The translations under genes were made by a program, and so were the position numbers. Of a stretch of DNA of 64,000 bases, positions 52,300 to 60,482 are shown in pieces. A model generated the notes under the pieces. The model did no database searches, was not told the origin of the DNA, and was given only the letters and a program-made list of their open reading frames with translations. The stretch is taken from contig NZ_PQIA01000023.1 in assembly GCF_003385235.1 (NCBI RefSeq), forward strand, positions 124,001-188,000. The letters run 5' to 3'. Source of the DNA: Amycolatopsis circi (GTDB taxonomy: Bacteria; Actinomycetota; Actinomycetes; Mycobacteriales; Pseudonocardiaceae). Within the stretch, counting starts at the first letter, position 1, and each line of letters starts with the position of its first letter.

Positions 52300-52319
52300 T
52301 TCCCACGTTAGTGGGAACG
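52300..52319. promoter_or_regulatory. Operator-like dyad over the dehalogenase promoter
   Basis: GTTCCCAC (52300-52307) and GTGGGAAC (52312-52319) are perfect inverse arms with 4 nt between. The presumed -10 box TAACGT sits inside the dyad and the start codon follows 7 nt later. A bound repressor would block transcription; the binding protein is unknown. Confidence 0.5.
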
Positions 52320-52343
52320 GGACCGCGCGGCAGTGCGCGAACG

Positions 52344-52796
52344 CTACGAAATCGCCACCGCGACGACCAGCCCGAGCCCGAGGTGCGCCGCCGCGACGAC
52401 GACGCTCGCCGGCGCGAACTTGTCGCTCTGGATCGTGGACCCGACGTCGATCCGGGTCGCCCACTCCAGCAGCCGTACCCCCAGCACCTGCACGATGACC
52501 CCGATCAGGCCGTAGACCAGCGACGTGATCAGCCCGGCGGTCAGGTCGCTCGCGGAGCTGTAGATCGCCACGACCACGATGAACGCCATCGACAGCAGCC
52601 CGGACGCGGTCACGATCACCGCGTTCGGCAGCCCTCGGGTGACCAGCTTCGACAGCTTGCCCGGGGTGGTGAAGTCGATCGCATAGAAGCCGGCGAACAT
52701 CAGCAGCAGGCCGACGATGCCGTACAGCAGGATCGCGCCGATGCCGCGCACGAGGTCGGAACCGAACGTTGCGGGCAGCGCGAGCGTCGTGGACAC
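52344..52796 (-). CDS. DUF350 membrane protein (YjfL-like)
   Basis: 150 residues, four hydrophobic helices in two DUF350 halves (GIGAILLYGIVGLLLMFAGF with YAIDFTTPGKL; then LITSLVYGLIGVIVQVLG with LEWATRIDV). Last gene of an operon with YgiC-like and YgiB-like proteins. In enterobacteria the yjfL gene (DUF350) is linked with the matching yjfM-yjfC pair, so the association is conserved across distant bacteria. Biochemical role unknown; envelope stress has been suggested for such loci. Confidence 0.85.
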   Translation of the reverse strand: MSTTLALPATFGSDLVRGIGAILLYGIVGLLLMFAGFYAIDFTTPGKLSKLVTRGLPNAVIVTASGLLSMAFIVVVAIYSSASDLTAGLITSLVYGLIGVIVQVLGVRLLEWATRIDVGSTIQSDKFAPASVVVAAAHLGLGLVVAVAIS

Positions 52797-52850
52797 GAAG
52801 TCTCCCTGGATGGCCGAGTCAGCTCAGCAAATCGGACATCCAGGGTTTTA

Positions 52851-54017
52851 TCACGACTCCGGAATGCGGTGCGGGACAAACGCCGCACCGTCGTCGGTGA
52901 CGAGTCCGCTGGTCTCGCGGATGCCGAGCCCCGCCGAGGAGTCCCCGACGATCCACGCGCCGAGCGCGGGCCGGTACCCGTCGAACTCCGGCAGCGGATC
53001 GAACGCCTGGTAGACGTAGCCCTCCGCGCCGTAGACGCCGTCGGTCTGCGTTTCGTACCCGGTGGCGACGATCTGCACGTTCGCGCCCTCGCGGCCGAGC
53101 TTCGGCTTGCGCACGTACTCGGTGAGCAGGCCGGGGTCGTCAGCGAACGCGGGCAGCAGGTTCGGGTGCCCGGGGTAGTTCTCCCACAGCACCGCCAGCA
53201 GCGTCTTGTTCGACAGCAGCATCTTCCACAGCGGCTCGACCCACAGCGTGCGCGGCATGGTCTCGATCGCGAACTTGCCGAACTCCTCGTCGACGACCCA
53301 TTCCCACGGGTACAGCTTCACCACCGTGGACATCTGCGCCTCGGCGAGGTCGACGAACCGCTTGAGCACCGGGTCCCAGCCGATCTCCTCGATCGCGAGC
53401 CCCACCGTGTCGAGCCCGGCCTCGGCCGCGGTCTCCTGCAGGTACGCCGTGGTCACGTGGTCCTCGCCGCTCGGGTCGGCCGCGGACCAGGTGAAGTGCA
53501 GTTCGTTCGACGGCAGCTTGCCGCCGATCTCCGCCCAGCGCTCCACCAGCTTCTCGTGGATGGAGTTCCACTGGTCGTCCTCCGGGAAGACGTCGGTCTT
53601 CCAGTGCCACTGCAGCAGCGACGCCTCGAGCAGCGTGGTCGGCGTGTCCGCGTTGTACTCCAGCAGCTTGGCCGGCGATTTGCCGTCGTAGCGCAGGTCG
53701 AAGCGGCCGTAGACGTGCGGATCCTGGCGCTTCCACGACTCCGCGATGTGCGGCCACACCCACTCCGGGATGCCGAAGCGCTGGTACTGCTCGGTGGTCA
53801 CGACGTTGTCGACGGCCTCCAGGCACATCGAGTGCAGCAGTTCGACGTCCGCCTCGAGCGAGAGCACCTCGTCCATGTCGAAGACGTAGTGCACCGACTC
53901 GTCCCAGTACGGCCGCGGCTTGCCGGTGCCGTCGCGCGCCGGGGTGCCGTAGACCAGGCCCTGCTCTTCGACGATCCGCTGCCAGTCGCGGCGCGGTTCC
54001 CGCCGGTCCCGATACAC
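52851..54017 (-). CDS. Glutathionylspermidine synthase-family ATP-grasp protein (YgiC/YjfC-like)
   Basis: 388 residues of the pre-ATP-grasp/ATP-grasp family. Blocks typical of YgiC are seen: YWDESVHYVFDMDEV, FGIPEWVWPHIAESW, GRFDLRYDGKSPAKLLEYNADTPT, and the ATP-grasp end with LWENYPGHPNLLP, RKPKLGREGANV and GYVYQAF. The amidase half of true bifunctional glutathionylspermidine synthase is absent, so this is a ligase-type enzyme joining an amine to an unknown peptide or protein. Actinomycetes lack glutathione in general, so the substrate differs. GTG 54017 abuts the previous stop codon with no gap. Confidence 0.86.
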   Translation of the reverse strand: MYRDRREPRRDWQRIVEEQGLVYGTPARDGTGKPRPYWDESVHYVFDMDEVLSLEADVELLHSMCLEAVDNVVTTEQYQRFGIPEWVWPHIAESWKRQDPHVYGRFDLRYDGKSPAKLLEYNADTPTTLLEASLLQWHWKTDVFPEDDQWNSIHEKLVERWAEIGGKLPSNELHFTWSAADPSGEDHVTTAYLQETAAEAGLDTVGLAIEEIGWDPVLKRFVDLAEAQMSTVVKLYPWEWVVDEEFGKFAIETMPRTLWVEPLWKMLLSNKTLLAVLWENYPGHPNLLPAFADDPGLLTEYVRKPKLGREGANVQIVATGYETQTDGVYGAEGYVYQAFDPLPEFDGYRPALGAWIVGDSSAGLGIRETSGLVTDDGAAFVPHRIPES

Positions 54018-54638
54018 CTACGAGCCTCCGCTCTTGCCGGTTCCGCCGGTGCCTCCGGAGGTGCCGCTCTTGCCGCTGATGCCGAACCCGCCCCGCTGGA
54101 TGCTGGAGCCCGACTTGGTCGAAACGTTGGTGTTGCCCGACGGCGCGGTGTAGCTGCCGCCGGAGACGCGCTGCCCGACGTTGCCGGTGCCGCCGTAGTT
54201 GTAGTGGTACTGCGAGTAGCCGCCGCCCGGGAGCGGGATGAACCAGAACCCGCCGCTGTAGTGCCCGCCGTGGGTCTGGGCGTAGTTCTCGGTGCAGTAG
54301 TCGTCGTTCTGGATGACCCCGTCGGACGTGGTGCAGACCGCGGTGACCTCGGCGGGCTTCGCGATCGTGTAGAACGTCGCGACCAGCCCGACCAGACCGA
54401 CGGTGACCCCGCTGCCGATCAGGATCTTGCGTTTGGTGGCCGCCTTCGCGTCCGCCGCCTCCCGCGCCGCGGCGGCTTCCTGCCGTTCGCGTTCCTGGTC
54501 GGCGAGGGCCTGTTTGCGGGCCCGTTGTTCGGCCACCGAGGGCTGCCGCGGCTGCGTGTTCGCGTCCTGGAACCGCATCGAACCCGGCTTCGTCGGCTCC
54601 TCGGGCGGCTGCACGCCGCTGTTGTCGTCTTGCGTCAT
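54018..54638 (-). CDS. YgiB/DUF1190-like membrane-anchored protein
   Basis: 206 residues: an N-terminal cytosolic polar/charged helix (about 35-70, Arg/Ala/Glu-rich), one membrane helix (about 72-92), and an exterior domain with two cysteines (AVCTTSDG, DDYCTENYAQ), SGGFWFIPLPGGGYSQYHY and a Gly/Ser tail with QRGGFGISGKSG. SGSFWMP and RGGFG elements at the same places occur in E. coli YgiB, the partner of YgiC, which is encoded next here. The family call rests on these motifs plus linkage. First gene of the operon; ATG has GGAG 5 nt upstream. Confidence 0.72.
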   Translation of the reverse strand: MTQDDNSGVQPPEEPTKPGSMRFQDANTQPRQPSVAEQRARKQALADQERERQEAAAAREAADAKAATKRKILIGSGVTVGLVGLVATFYTIAKPAEVTAVCTTSDGVIQNDDYCTENYAQTHGGHYSGGFWFIPLPGGGYSQYHYNYGGTGNVGQRVSGGSYTAPSGNTNVSTKSGSSIQRGGFGISGKSGTSGGTGGTGKSGGS

Positions 54639-54735
54639 GTGCGCTCCGTAATCCCCCAGCACTGCAAACCCCGCGTTCCACCCTAATCGACCCGGCACAC
54701 GCGCGGTTCATGCGGCGCGGGCATCATGGGTATCG

Positions 54736-55719
54736 ATGTCTCAACGCTCGGAGCGGTTCCCTTCGCGTATGCAGACCCTGACCACCCGCGTGGTGATGGC
54801 CGGGGTGTTCTTCGGCGCGGTCATCGCGCTGGCCTTGAGCGTCGCCTTCTCCTGGACCGACACGCTCGCCGGCGGCGCGGGCGGCGGGGAGGGCAAGCTC
54901 AGCGAGGCCGCTCAGCAGGCGTTCCACTCGCCGCCGGGCACCTGCCTGGCCTGGAACGCCAAGGACGCCTCGGACGCGCACCAGGTGCCGTGCGAGCAGC
55001 CGCACCTGTTCGAGGTCACCACGGTGGTCGACATCGGCGCGAAGTTCCCGCAGCAGGCTCCGTTCCCGAGCCTCGACCAGTGGCAGGACATCGCGCAGCA
55101 GCAGTGCAACAGCGACGTGCGGCCGTACCTCGGCCACCCGCTCGACCCGTACGGCAAGCTCACCACGAACCTGCTGCGGCCGACCTCGGCGCAGTGGTCC
55201 CAGGGCGACCGCCAGCTGCGCTGCGGCCTGCAGTTCGCCGGTCCGGGCGGAACCCTGCAGCCCACCACGGGCGCGGCGAAGACCCAGGACCAGTCGATGG
55301 TGTGGGCCCCGGGCACCTGCCTCGCGCTGGTGGGCAAGGGCGTCGGCGATCCGGTCGACTGCAGCAAGCCGCACTCCTACGAAATGATCGCGACGCTCGA
55401 CCTCGCCTCGCACTTCAAGGACGGCTACCCGAAGCTGGACGACCAGAAGGCCTGGCTCGACACCGAGTGCAACAAGGCCGCGAAGGACTACACCGGCACC
55501 TCCGACCTGTCGTCGAAGAAGCTCACGCTGGGCTGGGACTCGCGCGAGCAGGAGAGCTGGGACGCCGGGTCCACCAAGGTCAACTGCAAGGTCGCGGCCA
55601 CGCTGCAGGACGGCAGCGGGTTCCAGGCGGTCACCGGCAGCGTGAAGAGCGGGTCGTCCGGATCGTCCGGTCAGCAGCAGAGCCCGCCGCCCAGTTCGGG
55701 CGCCACCGGAGGCAACTGA
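54736..55719 (+). CDS. Septum-formation-like secreted/anchored protein
   Basis: 327 residues: one N-terminal membrane helix (about 18-42), then two similar exterior halves, each starting with a Pro-Gly-Thr-Cys-Leu block (SPPGTCLAWNAKD, APGTCLALVGKGV) followed by VPCEQPHLFEV or VDCSKPHSYEM. This Cys...CxxPH pattern is that of the actinomycete Septum_form domain. The tail is Ser/Gly/Gln-rich. It is divergent from the YgiB-like gene and 3 nt upstream of the zincin gene. Role in septation is only by family name. Confidence 0.8.
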   Translation: MSQRSERFPSRMQTLTTRVVMAGVFFGAVIALALSVAFSWTDTLAGGAGGGEGKLSEAAQQAFHSPPGTCLAWNAKDASDAHQVPCEQPHLFEVTTVVDIGAKFPQQAPFPSLDQWQDIAQQQCNSDVRPYLGHPLDPYGKLTTNLLRPTSAQWSQGDRQLRCGLQFAGPGGTLQPTTGAAKTQDQSMVWAPGTCLALVGKGVGDPVDCSKPHSYEMIATLDLASHFKDGYPKLDDQKAWLDTECNKAAKDYTGTSDLSSKKLTLGWDSREQESWDAGSTKVNCKVAATLQDGSGFQAVTGSVKSGSSGSSGQQQSPPPSSGATGGN

Positions 55720-55722
55720 GGC

Positions 55723-56073
55723 ATGCCGGTCGAGATGAGCCAGGCCCGGTTCGAGGAACTCGTGGCCGACGCGCTCGACCAGGTGCCCGCGGAGTTCGCC
55801 GCGGCGATGGACAACGTCGTGGTGCTGGTCGAGGAGTTCAATGAAGAAGCGCCGGACATCCTCGGGCTCTACCACGGCATCGCGCTCACCGAGCGCACCA
55901 GCCACTACAGCGGAGCGCTGCCGGACCGGATCTCGATCTACCGGGAGCCGATCCTCGGCATCTGCGACACCGAGGACGACGTCGTCGAGGAAGTGCTGAT
56001 CACCGTGATGCACGAACTCGGCCACCACTTCGGCATCGACGACGAGCGGTTGCACGAACTCGGCTGGGGCTGA
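55723..56073 (+). CDS. Minimal zinc metallopeptidase (DUF1025/zincin-like)
   Basis: 116-residue single-domain zincin. The zinc motif is HELGHHFGIDDERLHELG at residues about 93-110: HExxH plus an aspartate and a downstream acidic residue as third ligand candidate. The N-terminal FEELVADALDQVP and LGLYHGIALTER segments are typical of this small family. It is read with the septum-formation-like gene (3-nt gap). Substrates are unknown. Confidence 0.88.
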   Translation: MPVEMSQARFEELVADALDQVPAEFAAAMDNVVVLVEEFNEEAPDILGLYHGIALTERTSHYSGALPDRISIYREPILGICDTEDDVVEEVLITVMHELGHHFGIDDERLHELGWG

Positions 56074-56075
56074 TT

Positions 56076-56093
56076 CCGGCGGAATCCCGCCGG
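56076..56093 (+). terminator. Hairpin after the zincin gene
   Basis: CCGGCGG (56076-56082) pairs with CCGCCGG (56087-56093) around AATC, 2 nt after the stop. Short but fully paired. Confidence 0.45.
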
Positions 56094-56214
56094 CCCGTTG
56101 ATCTTCCCTGCTCGACTTCGCACCGCCACCACGGAAAACACCGAAGGTCACCAAAGCGTCACGGAACGCCGTTGATCTCTTTAGACTGTCCTGATCAGGC
56201 AGTTTCCTGTTCCC

Positions 56215-57468
56215 GTGAGGTGGTTTGTGTCGCATCGGACGACGGACGGCCGGCTGCGCTGGCTGCTCGCTTCGAGCGGCATGTCGAACCTCGCCGATGG
56301 CATCGCCAAGGTCGCCTTCCCGCTGCTAGCCACCAAGCTCACCCATGATCCGGTGGAGATCGCCGCGCTGTCGGCGGTGCAGTTCCTGCCGTGGCTGCTG
56401 TTCGCCATCCCGGCCGGCACGCTCGTCGACCGGATCGACCGCAAGAAGGCGATGGTCGCCGCGAACGCGGTGCGCGCGCTCGTGGTCGCCGGGGTCACCG
56501 CGCTGCTCGCGTTCGGTTCGGTGGAGATCTGGACGATCTACGTCGCGTCGCTGCTCGTGGGCATCGCGGAGACGGTCGCGGAGAGCGCGGCGAACGTGCT
56601 GCCGCCCTCGCTGGTCGAGGCGGACCGGCTGGAGAGCGCCAACAGCAAGCTGCAGGCCTGCGAGATCGTCGGCCAGACCTTCCTCGGCGGGCCGGTCGGC
56701 AGCGCCACCTTCGCGATGTTCGCGGTCTTCCCGTTCCTGCTCTCCTCGGTCGGGTTCGCGGTCGGCGCCGCGGTGCTGCTGGGCATGGCGGGCAGCTACC
56801 GGCCGCGGCAGGAAACCAAGTCGCAGATCCGCGCGGATTTCGCGGACGGCTTCCGCTGGCTGCGCGGGCATTCACTGCTGTTGCGGCTGCTCACGATCGC
56901 TGGCCTGCTCAGCCTGATCAGTGAGCTGGCCCAGGCGCAACTGGTCCTGTACGCGCTGGAAGACCTGCATTTGTCCGACGCCACGTTCGGCGCTTTCGCG
57001 TTCGTCGGCGGTGCCGGTGGCCTGCTCGGAGCCGGGCTGACGCCGCGGCTGGTCCGGCGCATCGGACGGCGGACGGTCCTGGTCGGCGGGGTGTTGTTCT
57101 GCGCGCTCGGCTTCGGTGGCATGGGGCTGGTTCGCCAGCCGGTGGTGTCCGCGGTGCTGTTCGGCGTCTTCGCGGCAGCGGTGGTGGCGGTGAACGTGGT
57201 GCTCGCGACAGCGCGCCACACGCTCGTGCCGGGCGAGCTGCTCGGCCGCGTGCTCGGGGTCTGGCGCACCGTCGTCTGGGGCGCGATTCCGCTCGGCGCG
57301 CTGCTCGGCGGACTGCTCACGAAGTGGCTCGGTTCGGCGGGCGACACCTTCACCGCTTCCGGCGTTCTGCTGCTGTTCGTGACCGCCTATGCACTGTTCG
57401 CGCTGCGTGGCCGCCCGCTCGATGACAAAACGGCCTCGACCGGGGACGGAGCCCGTTCGCAGCAGTGA
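56215..57468 (+). CDS. MFS exporter
   Basis: 417 residues, 12 hydrophobic helices. The first loop after helix 2 is LVDRIDRKKAMV, the MFS motif A, and the N-terminal SSGMSNLADGIAKVAFPLL is that of EntS/macrolide-efflux (MFS_3) exporters. Probably a drug or siderophore exporter driven by protons. Start GTG 56215 or, with GAGGTGG just upstream, GTG 56227. The gene stands between the zincin and a short membrane-anchored protein gene. Confidence 0.86.
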   Translation: MRWFVSHRTTDGRLRWLLASSGMSNLADGIAKVAFPLLATKLTHDPVEIAALSAVQFLPWLLFAIPAGTLVDRIDRKKAMVAANAVRALVVAGVTALLAFGSVEIWTIYVASLLVGIAETVAESAANVLPPSLVEADRLESANSKLQACEIVGQTFLGGPVGSATFAMFAVFPFLLSSVGFAVGAAVLLGMAGSYRPRQETKSQIRADFADGFRWLRGHSLLLRLLTIAGLLSLISELAQAQLVLYALEDLHLSDATFGAFAFVGGAGGLLGAGLTPRLVRRIGRRTVLVGGVLFCALGFGGMGLVRQPVVSAVLFGVFAAAVVAVNVVLATARHTLVPGELLGRVLGVWRTVVWGAIPLGALLGGLLTKWLGSAGDTFTASGVLLLFVTAYALFALRGRPLDDKTASTGDGARSQQ

Positions 57469-57524
57469 TCCGGCCCGGTTTTGGTGCTGAAATAGCAGCT
57501 CACCCCGGCCGCCGGAGGTACGTG

Positions 57525-57983
57525 ATGACTGCGCTCGACACTCCGCCGCTGCCAGACGACGACCGCGACACCGAGCTTGAATCACCACCGCCTGCTTCAC
57601 GGCGGCCGCTCGTTCTCGCCGCCGTCGCCGGGTTCGTGCTCGGCATCTGCGTGGTCGGGCTGCTGTGGGGGTTGTCCGGCCAGCGCGCCGGAGCGAATGT
57701 CGACGCCGCGGCCGCGTGCGCCGCTTTCGCTCGCGCTGGGCACATCCCGGACACCACCGGCGGCGTCGACGCGGCACAGTTCACCCGGATGTCCGACGAT
57801 TCGGTGCACCGCGTCACTGGCGCGACGGAGCTGGCCAAGGCGGCGGCGACGTTCGACGGCGAGTACCAGCCGCTGGCCAAGAGCCTGGACGCGGTGAACA
57901 AGATGGTGCTCAGCAGCCGCTTCGACAACCGCGATCAGCAGGCCGCGGTCGTCCAGGTCGAACAACTCTGCGCGCGGGGCTGA
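57525..57983 (+). CDS. Single-pass membrane-anchored protein, unknown function
   Basis: 152 residues: acidic cytosolic N-terminus, one helix (about 26-48, LVLAAVAGFVLGICVVGLLW), and an exterior helical domain with two cysteines (AAACAAFARAGH and VEQLCARG) likely bonded. No family recognised; many actinomycetes have such proteins. GGAGG precedes ATG 57525. The stop codon is inside a hairpin shared with the convergent lipoprotein gene. Confidence 0.72.
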   Translation: MTALDTPPLPDDDRDTELESPPPASRRPLVLAAVAGFVLGICVVGLLWGLSGQRAGANVDAAAACAAFARAGHIPDTTGGVDAAQFTRMSDDSVHRVTGATELAKAAATFDGEYQPLAKSLDAVNKMVLSSRFDNRDQQAAVVQVEQLCARG

Positions 57984-57997
57984 CCCCACGCGCAGAG
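57966..57997. terminator. Hairpin overlapping a stop codon, between convergent genes
   Basis: 57966-57979 (CTCTGCGCGCGGGG) pairs with 57984-57997 with one mismatch on the plus strand, which becomes G-U on the minus strand. The 4-nt loop contains the TGA of the plus-strand gene. It can serve both convergent genes. Confidence 0.65.
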
Positions 57998-58010
57998 CTA
58001 TTTGCGCTGG

Positions 58011-58676
58011 TCAGTCCTTGTGCACGGTCTTCACGCCGAGCTGCTTGCCCGGGATGTTCGTGCCCGCGCAGCCGAGGCCGTCGAGCGGCACGAACTTCGA
58101 CGCCGTCTCCTGCGGCAGGTATACGCGAAGCCCCTTGACCTGGGTCGGCTTGCAGACGGCCGGGTCGAAGTTGCGCACCTGCGCGAACTGCAGGTCGGCC
58201 GCGGCAGTCTGGCCGGGAGCCAGCTTCACCGGCGCGCCCTTGGTGCCGTCGCGATCGGCGGCCGGGCCGATCTGCGCGCCGTTTTCACCGCCGACATAGG
58301 ACACGCCCGGGAAGCCCTGGATCGTGCACGGCGTGCTGCTGGTGTTCTTGATCAGCAGCGGCCGGTACTCCGAACCCGCACCGGCGTCGCCGCCGCCCAG
58401 CGACAGGGAAACGTCGCCCGCCTTGCACAGGCCGTTGTCAGCTGGCGGTTTCTCGGCCGGTGCCGCACCGCCGCTCGGGGCGGCCGACGTGGAAGAAGGG
58501 GCAGAAGACGCGGCGGACGATGCCGACGACATCGGACTGCTCGACGGGGTGTCCGAACTCGCCGGGCCGCTCGCGGCGGGAGCGCCCTGGCCGCACGCGG
58601 AAAGCAGCAGCGCCCCCGACGCGCCCACTGCGGACAGGAAGACCAGGGAAAACCACGGTTTCTTCGTGTTTGCCAT
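58011..58676 (-). CDS. DUF4232-type lipoprotein
   Basis: 221 residues: signal peptide with lipobox LLLSAC (Cys28), a Ser/Ala/Pro linker (about 30-80), then a beta-sandwich domain with CKAGDVSLSLGGGDAGAGS, LLIKNTSSTPCTIQGFPGVSYV and the final PLDGLGCAGTN, the DUF4232 pattern with a conserved disulfide. Function unknown; surface lipoprotein. A long gap (58677-58864) behind it holds its promoter and the palindrome at the end of the phosphatase gene. Confidence 0.86.
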   Translation of the reverse strand: MANTKKPWFSLVFLSAVGASGALLLSACGQGAPAASGPASSDTPSSSPMSSASSAASSAPSSTSAAPSGGAAPAEKPPADNGLCKAGDVSLSLGGGDAGAGSEYRPLLIKNTSSTPCTIQGFPGVSYVGGENGAQIGPAADRDGTKGAPVKLAPGQTAAADLQFAQVRNFDPAVCKPTQVKGLRVYLPQETASKFVPLDGLGCAGTNIPGKQLGVKTVHKD

Positions 58677-58827
58677 CTCACTCGCCTCGCTGTGCTGGTG
58701 AACGCCGAACTGGTGGAACCTTCATCCGGAGGACGTGCCAGGTCCGGACGGGGTTGCTCCGCATCCGGTGAGTTCCCCACCGGCCCCGGCTTCACTCAGC
58801 GTTTCCCCGCACGAGTGAGCTGGCTCT

Positions 58828-58869
58828 CGTGAGTGGCAATCCCGGTTCTAACCGGGATTGCCACTCACG
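58828..58869. repeat. 42-bp palindrome touching a stop codon (probable terminator)
   Basis: Perfect 20-bp arms (58828-58847, 58850-58869) separated by CT. The right arm includes the TGA stop of the histidine phosphatase gene at 58865-58867, so on the minus strand the hairpin begins two bases before the stop. It differs in sequence from the two long palindromes elsewhere. Confidence 0.75.
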
Positions 58870-59482
58870 ACAGCCACGTGTCCACCCACCGCACGCACTC
58901 CCACCCGCTCTCCCGGGCCCGCAACTCCACAAACTTCGTATTCGGGATCAACGCTTCATTCGCCAGCTCCGCAGGCACGTTCGAGGCCAGCCACTCCCCG
59001 GCGAGCCGAATCGCCCCGCCGTGACTCACCAACACCACCACCCCGTCCGGCGAAGTTTCCTCGTGCTTGGCCCGCAGCTCGTTGGCCGCGCCGAGCATCC
59101 GGTCGCGCACCTGCGTGCCGGTCTCGCCGCCGGGGATCGCGACGTCCAGGTCGCCTTCGGTCCACGCCTTCACGACGCGCAGGTAGATCCCGATCGAGTC
59201 CAGGTCGGTGTTGCCCTCGAGATCCCCGGCGTCGACCTCCTTGACGCCCTCGATCACCTGCACGTCGAACCCGAACGCCTCGGCCAGCGGCGCCGCGGTC
59301 TGCTGCGCACGCACCGCTTCCGACGCGTACACCGCCACGATCGGCTCGGATTTCAGCTGCTCAGCGAGCGCCGCAGCCTGCTCCCGGCCGAGTTCGGTGA
59401 GCGGCGGACCCGGCAACGCGGTGTCCAGCGCGCGGCGGACGTTGCCTTCCGTCTGCCCATGCCGGACCAGCAACAACCTCAT
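58865..59482 (-). CDS. Histidine phosphatase (phosphoglycerate mutase-like)
   Basis: 205-residue phosphatase of the histidine phosphatase superfamily. LLVRHGQTEGN at the N-terminus holds the phospho-histidine, YASEAVRAQQTA the second Arg, and VVLVSHGGAIR the second His. Its size and single domain point to a phosphatase rather than a glycolytic mutase. ATG 59482 overlaps the pheA stop (ATGA), so it is cotranscribed with prephenate dehydratase, a common actinomycete pairing. Confidence 0.9.
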   Translation of the reverse strand: MRLLLVRHGQTEGNVRRALDTALPGPPLTELGREQAAALAEQLKSEPIVAVYASEAVRAQQTAAPLAEAFGFDVQVIEGVKEVDAGDLEGNTDLDSIGIYLRVVKAWTEGDLDVAIPGGETGTQVRDRMLGAANELRAKHEETSPDGVVVLVSHGGAIRLAGEWLASNVPAELANEALIPNTKFVELRARESGWECVRWVDTWLS

Positions 59483-60384
59483 GCGCCTTCTCCCTTCAAA
59501 ACCGCATCGACCCACGCCTGCGCGTCGAGGAAATCCTGGTTCCCCGCACCGTCCTCGATCGTGGCCGCGACCTCGTCAGCCCGTGGATACGAACCGAGAA
59601 AGCGCAGGTGAGAGCGTCGGCGCAGGGCGGCCATCGCGTCGATGATCCGCGGCTCGGCGAGGTGGCCCTCGAAGTCGATGAAGAACCGGTACTCGCCGAA
59701 GTTGTTGCGGGTCGGCCGGGCGTCGATCCGGGTCAGGTTGATCCCGCGACCGGCCAGCTCGACCAGCAGGTCGGACAGCGTGCCGGTGCGGTTGACCGCG
59801 GCCGCGACGATCGACGTGCGGTCGGCACCGGTGGGCGCGGGCAGTTCGCCGGGGCGGCGCACCATCAGGAACCGGGTCTGCGCGTCGCGGACGTCGGCGA
59901 CACCGGTCGCCAGCTCCTCCAGCGGGTAGTGCTCGATCGCGACCGGCGCGGACACCGCCGCGTCGAAATCGCCCTCGACCACGCCGACCGCCGCCGCCGC
60001 GGTGGACGACGAGGCGACCGGGGTGGCGTCCGGCAGGTTCGCCTCCAGCCATTCGCGCACCTGGGCGAGCGCGTGCGGATGGCTGGCGACGGTGCGGATT
60101 TCGCCGCTGCCCGGCCGTTTGAGCACGCTGAAGTGGATGGGCAGGATCGTCTCGGCGGTGGCGACAAGCGGGTCCCCGTCGCTGAGTCCGTCGAGCGTCG
60201 CGGGGACGACGCCTTCGACGGAGTTCTCGATGGGCACGCACGCGGCGTCCGCGGTGCCGTCGCGGACGGCCTGCAGCGCCAGCCGGACGGTCTCGTAGGG
60301 GGTCAGGTCCTCGCCCGGCGCGAGCGCGCGGGCGGCCTGCTCGGTGAACGTGCCCTGAGGGCCGAAATACGCGATCCGCAACAC
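59479..60384 (-). CDS. pheA: Prephenate dehydratase
   Basis: 301-residue monofunctional enzyme turning prephenate into phenylpyruvate for phenylalanine. The dehydratase domain (1-180) has YFGPQGTFTEQAA, PIENSVEGVV and the TRFL motif (DAQTRFLMVRR). The ACT regulatory domain (about 190-270) has GTLSDLLVELAGRGINLTRI with the GALxxxL-like and ESRP-like (DARPTRN) segments, so phenylalanine feedback is expected. GTG 60384 is supported by TAGCCT exactly 7 nt upstream (60392-60397), a leaderless pattern. Confidence 0.95.
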   Translation of the reverse strand: MLRIAYFGPQGTFTEQAARALAPGEDLTPYETVRLALQAVRDGTADAACVPIENSVEGVVPATLDGLSDGDPLVATAETILPIHFSVLKRPGSGEIRTVASHPHALAQVREWLEANLPDATPVASSSTAAAAVGVVEGDFDAAVSAPVAIEHYPLEELATGVADVRDAQTRFLMVRRPGELPAPTGADRTSIVAAAVNRTGTLSDLLVELAGRGINLTRIDARPTRNNFGEYRFFIDFEGHLAEPRIIDAMAALRRRSHLRFLGSYPRADEVAATIEDGAGNQDFLDAQAWVDAVLKGEGA

Positions 60385-60482
60385 GACCGTCAGGCTAGCG
60401 ACCGCGCGCGTGGCGCTTTTCACTCGGACAGCCGGTGGCTAAACCGGTTACGCCGGGTGGCGTTTTTTGCCATGCTTGCACG

